In this document: in pieces, positions 43,707 through 53,057 of the stretch
Layout: each line of letters begins with the position of its first letter
Numbering within the stretch: position 1 is the stretch's first letter
Origin: Catenulispora sp. MAP5-51
GTDB taxonomy: Bacteria; Actinomycetota; Actinomycetes; Streptomycetales; Catenulisporaceae
Assembly: GCF_041261205.1 (NCBI RefSeq)
Contig: NZ_JBGCCH010000039.1
Span: forward strand, 18,362-82,361
Direction: 5' to 3'
DNA: 64,000 bases
The notes under the pieces: model-generated
The model's input: the letters and a program-made list of their open reading frames with translations, nothing else
What the model was told of the DNA's origin: nothing
Database searches by the model: none
Position numbers and translations under genes: made by a program

Positions 43707-46052
43707 TCAGGACAACTCGTCATCGCTGTCGTGGGTGAGGTCCGGTGTCGCCAGACGTTCCCGGAGCCTGACCGCCTCCTGGCCGGCCATCTGGTCGCAG
43801 ATGAACAGTGCCTCCTCATACAGCGAGCGGGCCTCGGCTGTCTTTCCCATGGCCTTGCGTACCGAGGCCAGTCCGCACAGAGCCTCGGTCTGGCCGTGGA
43901 GGTCGTTGCTGTACCGGCCGAGCTCGAGGTACTGGCGGTAGGCCCGATCGGCCTCTTCGTACTGGCCCAGGGCGATGTTCGTGAACCCGATGTTGCCCAT
44001 GACCAGCCCCAGGCTGATCTCGTCGCCAGGGGCCCGGTACAGCTCCACGGCTTCGAGCAGTCGGGCCCGAGCCTCGGCCGGCCGTTTCAGAATCAACAGG
44101 CAACTGCTCGAATTCTGCATGGCGGTCCGCTCGACGTGCACGTCCCCGAGGCCGCGTCCGATCTCGACCGCGCGGTCGGCCGCGGCCAGGCCCAGTTCGG
44201 CCCGGCCGGATCTGGAGTATATGGCGACGAGATTGGACAGGACACTGGCCTCGGTTCGCTGTTCCCCGAGCTTGCGCGCCAGGCCGAGGGCCTCTTCCAG
44301 GTAGGATTCGGCCGCGTCCAGCTCGCCCAGCCGCTCGGACGATATGCCGAGACCGCTCAACAGTTTCATCTGCGCCGCCGTGTCCCCGGTGCGCTGAGCG
44401 CAGTCCAGGCCGCGAAGGTGCAGTCGTTCCCACTCGCGCCAGTTCGCGCTGACGCCCAGGAACGTCGACACTGTGAGCGGCAACCGCCAGCCCAGGACCG
44501 CTGTGTCACTCGCGACGGCGAGATCTGTAACCGCCACCAGGTTCGCCAGTTCTCGCTCGCACCAGGCGGCCGCCGCGGCAGGGGAGTCGAAGTCGAGAGC
44601 CGCCAAGCGTGGAACGTCGCCCCGGTATTCGGGCAGGGACCGGCCGGGCTTCATCGTCCGCCCGGCCGCGTCCATGGTCGTCATGTACCACGTCATGAGC
44701 TGTCGCAGGGCATTGTCGTGCTCGCCGCCGGACAGGTCGTCGCCCGCCCGCTCGGCCGCGTAGGCGCGGAGCAGGTCATGGAACTCGAAACGGTCGGCCA
44801 CACGCTGTTCCAGCAGATGCTCGTCGAGGAGCCGTTCCAGCGTCGATGCGGCCTCGGCCACGGAGAGTTCGGCCATGGCGGCCGCGGTGTGGGCGCAGAA
44901 GTCGGGGCCCGGGTTCAGCCCCAGGATGCCGAAGAGCCGCCTTTCGGGCGGGTCCAGGCCCTGGACGGAGAGGTCGAAGGCAGCTCGCGGACCACGCCGT
45001 GTCTGGCCGAGCGCCGCCGTACCCCCGGCACGGAGCCTGGTCTCCAGGTGAGCCAGCGTCCAGGTCGGCCGAGACCGCAACCGGGACGCGGCCAGCGCCA
45101 CCGCGAGGGGCAGCCGACCGCAGGCCTCGACGATCGCGGCAGCGGCCGCCGGCTCGGCGTCGACGCGGTCGGCCCCGGCGACGCGTCGCAGCAGGGCGAT
45201 CCCCTCGGCGACGGTGAACACGTCCAACACGTGGAGGTCGGCGTGTTCCAGACCGATGAGGGAGCGCCGAGAGGTGACCAACACCAGACACGTCGGCGAG
45301 GCCGGTGTCAGGGGACGGATCTGGTCTTCGTCGGCGGCATTGTCGAGCACGATGATCGCGTGCTGTCCGTGGATCCGGTCCCGGAACATCGTCGCGCGCT
45401 CGTTCCGTCCGGCCGGGATCTGTTGTGCGGGGACGCCCAGAGCGCGCAAGAACGTGTCCAGGACCTCCGACGGATCGGCGGGCCCCTGCTCGGCGTCGAA
45501 GCCACGGAGATTGACGAAGAGTTGAAGATCCGCGTATCGGCCCTCCCGCACCAGCGCGTGCGCGACGCGGACCGCCAACTGGGTCTTGCCGACTCCGCCC
45601 ATTCCCTCGATCGCCGAGATGACGACGGTCGGTACGGCGTTCCCGTCATGTGCCGCGATGGCGTTCCGCAGCCGTGCGAGTTCGGCCTCCCGGCCGGTGA
45701 ACGAGGCCAGATGCGCGGGCAGCTGGCGGAGCACACCGACCGGACCGCCGGACTTCGCGGCGGCGTGGACTCGGATGCAGGCCGCCCGCCACCGGGCGAC
45801 ATCGGGTTCGGCCAAACCCAGGGCGCGCGTGATCGCCACGACGAGATCCTGGTTCAGCCGCCGCCTCCTGGGCTGGAACATCTCGGCGAGAGTGGACTGC
45901 GAAACCGTCTCGGGCGGCCGTCTCATCGAACCGACCTTCTTCGCCAATGCCCGATATGACGGCCCTCCCGCCCAGATCCGCAGCTCATTCAGCAGCACGG
46001 TGAATTCCGCGACATCGGCGGCCTTCGCCGGATCCGGTGGTGTCAGCCCCAT
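43707..46052 (-). CDS. HTH-NB-ARC-TPR STAND regulator
   Basis: This 781-residue protein has an XRE-like N-terminus (SYRALAKKVGSMRRPPETVSQSTLAEMF; residues ~30-90), an NB-ARC ATPase with Walker A GMGGVGKTQLAVRVAH near residue 155, IIVLDNAADEDQIRPL (Walker B) and LVTSRRSLIGL, and a C-terminal TPR array (GDTAAQMKLLSGLGISSERLGELDAAESYLEEAL). This is the AfsR/STAND architecture, an ATP-driven switch that oligomerises on signal and regulates transcription. It has no BTAD domain. ATG at 46052 is chosen; a longer upstream frame has no homology. It is divergent from an AAA ATPase with a 234-bp gap. Confidence 0.85.
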   Translation of the reverse strand: MGLTPPDPAKAADVAEFTVLLNELRIWAGGPSYRALAKKVGSMRRPPETVSQSTLAEMFQPRRRRLNQDLVVAITRALGLAEPDVARWRAACIRVHAAAKSGGPVGVLRQLPAHLASFTGREAELARLRNAIAAHDGNAVPTVVISAIEGMGGVGKTQLAVRVAHALVREGRYADLQLFVNLRGFDAEQGPADPSEVLDTFLRALGVPAQQIPAGRNERATMFRDRIHGQHAIIVLDNAADEDQIRPLTPASPTCLVLVTSRRSLIGLEHADLHVLDVFTVAEGIALLRRVAGADRVDAEPAAAAAIVEACGRLPLAVALAASRLRSRPTWTLAHLETRLRAGGTAALGQTRRGPRAAFDLSVQGLDPPERRLFGILGLNPGPDFCAHTAAAMAELSVAEAASTLERLLDEHLLEQRVADRFEFHDLLRAYAAERAGDDLSGGEHDNALRQLMTWYMTTMDAAGRTMKPGRSLPEYRGDVPRLAALDFDSPAAAAAWCERELANLVAVTDLAVASDTAVLGWRLPLTVSTFLGVSANWREWERLHLRGLDCAQRTGDTAAQMKLLSGLGISSERLGELDAAESYLEEALGLARKLGEQRTEASVLSNLVAIYSRSGRAELGLAAADRAVEIGRGLGDVHVERTAMQNSSSCLLILKRPAEARARLLEAVELYRAPGDEISLGLVMGNIGFTNIALGQYEEADRAYRQYLELGRYSNDLHGQTEALCGLASVRKAMGKTAEARSLYEEALFICDQMAGQEAVRLRERLATPDLTHDSDDELS

Positions 46053-46286
46053 GTGGTCCCTCTGCCATCCTTTGGTCGCCGATGTGACGTCGCGGCGAGT
46101 GTAGGTGATCGGCAGTGGTCCGAAAACAGGTGTTCCACCGAGCTTGACCCCGGCCGAAGCGGGGAACCACTGCGACCAGGGCCCCGAGAAGCCGTCCTCT
46201 GCCACCCGCAGGTGAGTCGGTCGCCCTAGAGTCCGACATGTTCGCCTTCCGCGCACCTGTCACCGGCCTCGTCTACGGTCGAAGCC

Positions 46287-47468
46287 ATGATCACCACGCT
46301 GGCCGTCGAGAACTACCGTTCGCTGCGCAACCTGTGCATCCCGGTCGGCCAGCTGACCCTCGTCACCGGCCCCAACGGTGCCGGCAAGTCCAGCCTGTAC
46401 CGGGCCGTCCGGCTGCTGGCCGACGTCTCGCGCAACGGCGCGGTGGCGGCCCTCGCCCGCGAAGGCGGCCTGCCCTCCACCTTGTGGGCCGGGCCGGAGC
46501 ACGGCACCAAGCCGGGCCGGCGGACCCAGGGCACGGTACGCACCGCGCCGGTCGGGCTGCGCCTGGGCTTCGGCGGCGAGGAGTTCGGCTACGCGATCGA
46601 CCTCGGGCTGCCGATTCCGATCGGCGAGCCGGAGGCGGCCAAGTTCAACCTGGATCCGGCGATCAAGACCGAGGCGGTGTGGAGTGGGCCGGTACTGAGG
46701 CCGGCGACTTCGCTCATCGAGCGGCACAACGATGTCGTCAGGATCCGCGGCGCCGATGGGAAGTGGGCTCCGAAGCCGTATCCGATCCAGCAGTTCGACA
46801 GCATGCTCAGTGAGTTCGCCGATCCCGAGGCCGCTCCCGAGTTGTTCCGGGTGCGGGACCGGATCCGGTCGTGGCGGTTCTACGACCACTTCCGGACCGA
46901 CGCCGACGCCCCGGCGCGCGCCCCGCAGATCGGGACCCGGACGCCGGTGCTGGCTCATGACGGCGCCGATCTGGCCGCCGCGCTGCAGACGATCATCGCC
47001 ACCGGTCCGCGCGAGGAGCTGGCCGCGGCGGTCGACAGCGCGTTCCCGGGCAGCCGGGTGGAGGTCCAGGTCGAGGCGGACAGCCGGTTCTCGCTGCGGT
47101 TGTGGCAGCACGGGCTGCTGCGGCCGCTCGGCGCGGCGGAGCTGTCCGACGGCACGCTGCGGTACCTGCTCCTGGTCGCCGCGCTGCTGACGCCGCGGCC
47201 GGCCGACCTGATGGTCCTGAACGAGCCGGAGACCAGCCTGCATCCGGATCTGCTGCGGCCGCTCGGCGCGCTGATCGCGGCGGTGTCGGAGCGCAGCCAG
47301 ATCATCGTGGTCTCGCACTCCGGCGCTCTGATCGAGGCGATCGGTCGGGCGGCGGCGGAGCTGCGGCGCGACGTGGGCGTGGTCGGGCTGGAGAAGGTGA
47401 ACGGCGAGACCGTGCTTCCCGGGCAGGGGCTGCTCGACTCGCCGCTGTGGTTCTGGCCCAAACGCTGA
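46287..47468 (+). CDS. AAA ATPase, RecF/OLD-like AAA_21 family
   Basis: This 393-residue protein has an SMC/ABC-type ATPase split over its ends: VENYRSLRNLCIPVGQLTLVTGPNGAGKSSLYRAV (Walker A at residues ~27-34), then ELSDGTLRYLLLVAALL (signature) and DLMVLNEPETSLHPDLL (Walker B), IIVVSHSGALIEAI (D/H loop). It matches the AAA_21 family found alone or in anti-phage and toxin-related modules. No TOPRIM nuclease or partner gene lies beside it. It is divergent from the STAND regulator, which may or may not control it. Confidence 0.85.
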   Translation: MITTLAVENYRSLRNLCIPVGQLTLVTGPNGAGKSSLYRAVRLLADVSRNGAVAALAREGGLPSTLWAGPEHGTKPGRRTQGTVRTAPVGLRLGFGGEEFGYAIDLGLPIPIGEPEAAKFNLDPAIKTEAVWSGPVLRPATSLIERHNDVVRIRGADGKWAPKPYPIQQFDSMLSEFADPEAAPELFRVRDRIRSWRFYDHFRTDADAPARAPQIGTRTPVLAHDGADLAAALQTIIATGPREELAAAVDSAFPGSRVEVQVEADSRFSLRLWQHGLLRPLGAAELSDGTLRYLLLVAALLTPRPADLMVLNEPETSLHPDLLRPLGALIAAVSERSQIIVVSHSGALIEAIGRAAAELRRDVGVVGLEKVNGETVLPGQGLLDSPLWFWPKR

Positions 47469-47969
47469 GGAATGCCCCCCGAAACCTCAACGCGCGCCAT
47501 CGGGCCATCAACCCGTGAGCGACGGAAACGCACTTACCCGGCCTGATCGCGAAAACCGAGGACATCTCCGATTTGGAGTATGGACAGAACCTTTACCTTC
47601 GGCCACACTCCAATTCACAGTCTGATCAGACTCCTGACAACGGGACGTCCAAACCTCCGGACATCCTCACCTCTGCTAGACGATTGATTCCTGGGGGTTC
47701 CGGCTAGCAGCACCGCACCTGACAAGCAGTCTTGCGAAACGGTTCAGCAGCAAGCATGGGCGTCACGGACGACCTCCCTCATCCTGGTTGGCTGTGGGTG
47801 GTCGGCCGGGGCGGCCAGGCGCCGCTGATCAAACACTGCGCCGAAGGCGCCAACGGATACAGCGCGCCGGTACCCCCAGGAATCAATCGTCTAGGGCACA
47901 GCGCAGCGTGGCGCCGTGGTCGAGCGGCGCCACGGTCATGGCAGCCACCGCCATCCCAAGGAGCCGCAC
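47469..47969 (+). other. 500-bp interval before the S53 protease
   Basis: No gene was recognised. It holds a TTGGAGT/ACTCCAA hairpin (47573-47613), the long inverted repeat 47676-47895, and presumably the promoter of the protease gene, whose ribosome-binding site AAGGAG is at 47958-47963. Confidence 0.5.
47676..47895. mobile_element. 220-bp element bounded by 29-bp inverted repeats (MITE-like)
   Basis: The left arm begins CTAGACGATTGATTCCTGGG and runs to 47704. The right arm (47867-47895) is its reverse complement with one mismatch in 29; the outer 23 bp match perfectly. The 162-bp interior encodes nothing recognisable. Both ends carry CTAG, but no target-site duplication could be identified. 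A MITE, a non-autonomous IS, or a long-stem leader RNA of the downstream protease are all possible. Confidence 0.5.
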
Positions 47970-50900
47970 GTGCACATACCCCGTCCCTCGCGCCTGGGCA
48001 AGATCGTCGCCCTGGCCGCAGCTCTGGCGTTGACGACCGGCGTCACCAGCGCCGCCGCGGACGTCGGCCGCGCGACCCCGGCGAAAGCGGCGTCATCCGC
48101 CGCCCCCGCCGCCAAGCCCTCAAGCCTCACAGGCGCCAAGCCCGAAGCCCGGTCGGTCTGTCCTCCGGCGGCCAAGGGCGCCTTCACCTGCTTCGCATTG
48201 CAGCGTACTGACATAGCCTCCTCCGCCGGGCTGCTGAAGGCCGACACCGCGCCGGCCGGCTTCGGCCCGGGCGATCTGCTCAGCGCCTACAGCCTGCCCG
48301 CCGACGGCGGCGCCGGGGCGACGGTCGCCATCGTCGACGCCTACGACGACCCCAACGCCGAGGCCGACCTGGGGCTGTACCGGACGCAGTTCGGTCTGCC
48401 GGCCTGCACCACCGCCAACGGCTGTTTCAAGAAGGTCGACCAGACCGGCGGCACCAGCTACCCGACGCCGGACGCCGGCTGGTCCGGGGAGATCTCGCTG
48501 GACCTGGACATGGTCAGCGCGGTCGCGCCGCGGGCGCACATCATCCTGGTCGAGGCCGCGACGCCGAACTTCACCGACCTCGGCGCGAGCGTCGACGAGG
48601 CCGTGGCGCTGGGCGCGGGCTACGTGTCCAACTCCTACGGCTCGAACTACACCTCGACCCCGGGCAGCGGTGAGGACCCGTCCGAGGCCACGTCGATGGA
48701 CCCGTACTACAACCACCCGGGCGTGGCGGTGATCGCCAGCTCCGGCGACGGCTCCTACGGCGTCGCCTACCCGGCGGCCTCGCAGTACGTCACCTCGGTA
48801 GGCGGCACCTCGCTGGTGAAGGACACCAGCGCGCGCGGCTGGTCGGAGTCGGTGTGGTCCAACTCCTACGGCGGCCCGGGCTCGGGCTGCTCGCTGTACG
48901 AGCCGAAGCCGAGCTTCCAGAAGGACACCGGCTGCGCGATGCGCACGGTCGCGGACGTCTCCGCGGTCGCCGACCCGGCCACCGGCGTGTCGGTCTACGA
49001 CACCTACCAGGCCACCGGCTGGCAGGTCTACGGCGGCACCAGCGTCTCCGCGCCGCTGATCTCCGGGGTCTACGCGGACGCCGGCGCACCCGGCGCCGGG
49101 ACATACCCCAACGCCTACCCCTACGCCAAGCCCTCCTCCCTCAACGACGTGACGCAGGGCTCGACGAGCACCTGCACCCCGTCCTACCTGTGCACCGCCG
49201 GCCCCGGCTACGACGGCCCGACCGGTCTGGGCACGCCCAACGGCCTGGCGGCCTTCAGCAGCGGTCCGCACGGCCTGGTCTCGGGCAAGGTCACCGACGG
49301 CACGAACCCGGTGGCCGGCGCCAAGATCTCGGCCGGGACGACGAGTACGACGACCGCCGCGGACGGCAGCTACTCGCTGTCCGTGACGCCGGGCACCTAC
49401 TCGGTCAGCGTCAGCGCCTTCGGCTACGCCGACCAGTCGGTGGACGGCGTGGTGGTCGCGGACGGCGCGACCGTCGCGGAGAACTTCACGCTCGCGGCCG
49501 TGGCCCGGGTGGCGGTGACCGGCAAGGTGACCGACGGCTCCGGCCAGGGCTGGCCGCTGTACGCGACGATCTCGGTGGACGGCATGCCGGGCGGCCCGGT
49601 GTACACGAACCCGAAGACCGGGGCGTACTCGTTCCAGCTGCCGGTGAACAAGACCTATGAGCTCCACACCACCGCCGCCTATCCTGGGTATCAGCCCTCG
49701 GACACGCCGGTGACGGTGGGCGTCTCGGCCGTGACCCAGCCGATCTCGGTGAAGGTGGACCCCGCGACCTGCACGGCCGCCGGCTACCAGGTCGGGCACA
49801 CCGGCTCGTACCAGACCTTCGACGGGACCTCGGCCCCGACCGGCTGGACCGTCACGAACAACACCGCCTCCGGCGGCTGGGAGTTCGACGACCCGGGCAA
49901 CCGGGGCAACCTCACCACGGGGAGCGGCGGGTTCGCCATCGTCGACAGCGACCACCTGGGCACCGGCAACTCGCAGGACACGTATCTGACCTCACCGGTC
50001 AGCGACCTGTCCGCGGTCGCCTCGCCGGAGCTGGACTTCGCGACCTACTACAAGCCCTACGGCAACTCCACAGCGACCGTCGAGGTCAGCGTGGACAACG
50101 GCGCGACCTGGTCGGCGGTGTGGTCGCAGAGCACCACGGCCGTCACCGGCTCCAAGGTGAGCATCCCGTTGCCGCAGGCCGTGGGCAAGACGCAGGTGCA
50201 GGTCCGGTTCCACTACACCGGTTCCTGGGCCTACTACTGGGAGCTCGACAACGTCCTGATCGGCACCCCGACCTGCGACCCGGTGCCCGGCGGCCTGGTG
50301 ATCGGCCAGGTCACCGACGCCAACACCAAGGCCGCGCTGGCCGGGGTGAGCGTGTCGGAGACCGCGGCGCCGACCGTCGGCGGGACCTCGGCGGCCACCT
50401 CCGACCCGGCCATGAAGGGCGCGTTCTACTGGTTCTTCTCCCCGACCACCGGCTCGGTGCCGCTGACCGCGGCCAAGGGCCACTACACCTCGGGCACCGC
50501 GACCGCCGCGGTCGCGACGTCCAAGGTCGTCGAGGCCGACTTCAGCCTCAAGGCCGGACGGCTGGCGGTCACGCCGGCCTCGGTGTCCAAGACCGTGCCG
50601 TGGGGCGGCAACGCCACGCAGACGGTCACGGTGAAGAACACCGGCACCGCGCCGGCGACGCTGAACGTCGGCGAGCAGCCGGGCGGGTTCGTGATGCAGG
50701 ACGTCCCGGCGGCGCCCACGCAGATCGTGCCGGCGCACGTGACCACCGGCAGCGCGCTGGTGGCCTCGAAGAAGCTCGGCGCGGCAGCCGTGCACCCCGC
50801 CGCGACGACCTCCGGTGACACCTGGCAGCCGCTGGCGAACTTCCCGACGCTGATCCAGGACAACATCGCCGACTTCGCAGGCGGCAAGCTCTACTCCGGG

Positions 50901-52145
50901 TTCGGCTTCGACGGCACCAACGACTCCAGCAAGCTGTACTCCTTCGATCCGGTCTCCGGGGCGTGGACGGCGCTGGCCTCGGCGACCGACACCCGCGAGT
51001 CGCCGGCGCACGGCTTCATCGGCGGCAAGCTGTACGTGGTCGGCGGGTGGGACACCTCCGGCAACGCGGACTCCAAGATGGAGGTCTACGACCCGGCGGC
51101 GAACCAGTGGAGCACGGGCCCGGCGGCCCCGGCGCCGTACGCCGGCTCCGGCAGCGCGGTGATCGGCTCGACGATGTACGTCGTCGGCGGCTGCACCTCA
51201 ACCTGCGGCACCACCGACGTGTACGCCTTCGACGCCGGAGCCGGGACGTGGAGCAAGCTGGCCGCGTACCCGGAGTCCACGGCGTGGCTGTCGTGCGCGG
51301 GCCTGTCCGGCAAGCTGGTCTGCGCCGGCGGCACCTCGGCGACCGCTCCGAGCCAGAACACGTACGTCTACGACCCGGCGGCCGGCTCCTGGACCAAGGC
51401 GGCGTCCGCGCCGGCGGCGTTCTGGGCCGCGGCCGGGACCGGCGCCAACGGCAAGCTCCTGGTGACCGGCGGCGTGGTGGCCGGCGGCCTGACCAACCAG
51501 GCCTGGGCCTACGACCCGGCGGCCGACGCCTGGTCGGCGCTGCCGAACTCCAACGTCAGCGCCTACCGCTTCGCCGGCGCGCTGGGCTTCTACACGGTCG
51601 GCGGCGGCCAGGGCACCCTGACACCGCCGGTGGCGACCACGCAGGTGCTGCCCGGCTACACCACCGGCCCGTCGACCGACGTGCCGTGGCTGGCCGAGAG
51701 CGCCACGACGCTGACCCTGGCGCCCGGCGCCTCGGGGACCTTCGACGTCACCGTGGACGCCAGCGACGCCTCGGTCACCCAGCCGGGCGCGTACACGGCG
51801 AGCCTGGGCCTGAGCTCCGACACGCCCTACCCGCTGACCGCGGTGCCGGTGACGATGACGGTGAAGCCCCCGGCGACCTGGGGCAAGATCACCGGATCCG
51901 TGACGTACACCGACGCCGGCGGCGCATCGGTGGCGCTGGCCGGGGCCACGGTCCAGATCGACACCTGGGCCACGCACTACACCCTGCACACCGACATCAA
52001 CGGCAACTACTCGCTCTGGCTGGACTACCGCAACAACCCCCTGACGGTGATCGCCGCCAAGGACGGCTACCAGCCGCAGGTCAAGACGGTGACGATCAAG
52101 AAGGGCGCGACGAGCACGGCGAAGTTCGTGCTGCTGAAGGACTGA
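47970..52145 (+). CDS. Secreted S53 (sedolisin-type) peptidase with Kelch repeats
   Basis: This 1391-residue precursor has a signal peptide (LGKIVALAAALALTTGVTSA). The S53 domain spans about residues 85-430: WSGEISLDLDM supplies the catalytic Glu and Asp near residues 174-178, ASSGDGSYG the oxyanion Asp, GGTSVSAP the Ser near 358, and GYDGPTGLGTPNG a calcium-binding end. Two carboxypeptidase-regulatory-like repeats, a jelly-roll adhesion module, a third repeat, an Ig/BACON-like region, about five Kelch motifs (~950-1217) and a final regulatory-like domain follow. It is an acid-active secreted protease with carbohydrate- or wall-binding tail. GTG at 47970 follows AAGGAG. A perfect-palindrome terminator follows. 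Confidence 0.88.
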   Translation: MHIPRPSRLGKIVALAAALALTTGVTSAAADVGRATPAKAASSAAPAAKPSSLTGAKPEARSVCPPAAKGAFTCFALQRTDIASSAGLLKADTAPAGFGPGDLLSAYSLPADGGAGATVAIVDAYDDPNAEADLGLYRTQFGLPACTTANGCFKKVDQTGGTSYPTPDAGWSGEISLDLDMVSAVAPRAHIILVEAATPNFTDLGASVDEAVALGAGYVSNSYGSNYTSTPGSGEDPSEATSMDPYYNHPGVAVIASSGDGSYGVAYPAASQYVTSVGGTSLVKDTSARGWSESVWSNSYGGPGSGCSLYEPKPSFQKDTGCAMRTVADVSAVADPATGVSVYDTYQATGWQVYGGTSVSAPLISGVYADAGAPGAGTYPNAYPYAKPSSLNDVTQGSTSTCTPSYLCTAGPGYDGPTGLGTPNGLAAFSSGPHGLVSGKVTDGTNPVAGAKISAGTTSTTTAADGSYSLSVTPGTYSVSVSAFGYADQSVDGVVVADGATVAENFTLAAVARVAVTGKVTDGSGQGWPLYATISVDGMPGGPVYTNPKTGAYSFQLPVNKTYELHTTAAYPGYQPSDTPVTVGVSAVTQPISVKVDPATCTAAGYQVGHTGSYQTFDGTSAPTGWTVTNNTASGGWEFDDPGNRGNLTTGSGGFAIVDSDHLGTGNSQDTYLTSPVSDLSAVASPELDFATYYKPYGNSTATVEVSVDNGATWSAVWSQSTTAVTGSKVSIPLPQAVGKTQVQVRFHYTGSWAYYWELDNVLIGTPTCDPVPGGLVIGQVTDANTKAALAGVSVSETAAPTVGGTSAATSDPAMKGAFYWFFSPTTGSVPLTAAKGHYTSGTATAAVATSKVVEADFSLKAGRLAVTPASVSKTVPWGGNATQTVTVKNTGTAPATLNVGEQPGGFVMQDVPAAPTQIVPAHVTTGSALVASKKLGAAAVHPAATTSGDTWQPLANFPTLIQDNIADFAGGKLYSGFGFDGTNDSSKLYSFDPVSGAWTALASATDTRESPAHGFIGGKLYVVGGWDTSGNADSKMEVYDPAANQWSTGPAAPAPYAGSGSAVIGSTMYVVGGCTSTCGTTDVYAFDAGAGTWSKLAAYPESTAWLSCAGLSGKLVCAGGTSATAPSQNTYVYDPAAGSWTKAASAPAAFWAAAGTGANGKLLVTGGVVAGGLTNQAWAYDPAADAWSALPNSNVSAYRFAGALGFYTVGGGQGTLTPPVATTQVLPGYTTGPSTDVPWLAESATTLTLAPGASGTFDVTVDASDASVTQPGAYTASLGLSSDTPYPLTAVPVTMTVKPPATWGKITGSVTYTDAGGASVALAGATVQIDTWATHYTLHTDINGNYSLWLDYRNNPLTVIAAKDGYQPQVKTVTIKKGATSTAKFVLLKD

Positions 52146-52159
52146 TCGGGAACTGAGTA

Positions 52160-52203
52160 GGGCGGGGCGGGATCGCGCGATCCCGCCCCGCCCCTTGGTT
52201 TTG
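52160..52203. terminator. Strong palindromic terminator after the S53 gene
   Basis: A perfect 34-nt palindrome with 17-bp arms (GGGCGGGGCGGGATCGC and its complement, 52160-52193) is followed by a T-rich stretch. It separates the protease gene from the convergent ABC-type relic. Confidence 0.85.
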
Positions 52204-52209
52204 GCGGGG

Positions 52210-52833
52210 CTACTCGGTCGCACCGACCACGGCGATGGCACGGCGCCGGGTGAGCACCGCGGCCGGGACGAGCATTCCGACGGCGACCACCATGGCGGCC
52301 ACCGCGATCCCGCCCGCGAGGTAGAACGGCGGCAGGTAGGGCAGCCAGGTGTGGAACTGCGTGTGCAGCATCGGCGCCAGAGTCAGACCCCCGACAGCAC
52401 AGGCCAGCACCAGCGCGGTGACCAGGACGATCGCCGCCTCGACGGCGACGATGCCCAGCACGCGCGCCACGTCGTCGCGCTTGGCCCCCGGTCCGCCGAG
52501 CCGGCTCGGCAGCAGTACGTTCTGCGCCACCGTCAGCTCGGACAGCAGGTTGTACGCCTGGAAGACGAACCCGACCTTGTCCCGTCGCAGCCTGGTCAGG
52601 CGCCGCTCTCCCATGCGCCCGATCTCCGTGCCGGCCAGCCAGACCTGCCCGGTGTCGGGACGGTCCAGGCCGGCGGCGCAGTGCAGCAGCGTGCTCTTGC
52701 CCGAACCGGTCGCACCCATGACGGCCACGAACTGGCCGGCCGGGATGGAGAGCGACACGTCGCGCAATGCCCACGCCGGGGATCGGCGCCCTTGGTAGTT
52801 CCGTCCCACGTTCGCCAGCGTCACCATGTCCAC
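52210..52833 (-). pseudogene. Chimeric relic: ABC ATPase N-half fused to FtsX permease tail
   Basis: Residues 1-126 are the start of a MacB/LolD-type ABC ATPase: Walker A GATGSGKST at 40-48, Q-loop region FVFQAYNLLSELTVAQNVLLP. Right after DDVARVL the sequence changes to GIVAVEAAIVLVTALVLACA, then LAGGIAVAAMVVAVGMLVPA and basic VLTRRRAIAV, the last two helices of an FtsX-type permease. The ABC signature, Walker B and most of the permease are missing. A deletion of roughly 1.5 kb or more must have fused the two adjacent genes in frame near 52456. It keeps an open frame of 207 residues but cannot be a working transporter. Confidence 0.8.
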
Positions 52834-53057
52834 TCCCCCACCCTCGCCGGGCTAACAGGCCTCGGACGACCGTGCTCGCCTCCCACCTGAGGTGGGGATA
52901 ACCGGGGAGTTCCCCACTTGGAAACACGTTACTGAAAACGGTTACATTCTCAATAGTGCAGCTTCTCGGCTTCTGAGTGCCCACTCTTGACGAGAATCAT
53001 GGAACCGGTTTACCTTGCGCCTCACGCACCTTCAGTCCGCGTCGGCAGGAGTGGTCC

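Noticed and set aside
47600..47969. A c-di-AMP or c-di-GMP riboswitch before the secreted protease
   Set aside because: The conserved core bases of these aptamers were not found. The long inverted repeat explains the structure better.
52905..52975. A Zur-like box, TGAAAACGGTTACATTCTCA
   Set aside because: Arms match at only about six of ten positions and the downstream transporter is a relic, so the call is unsafe.
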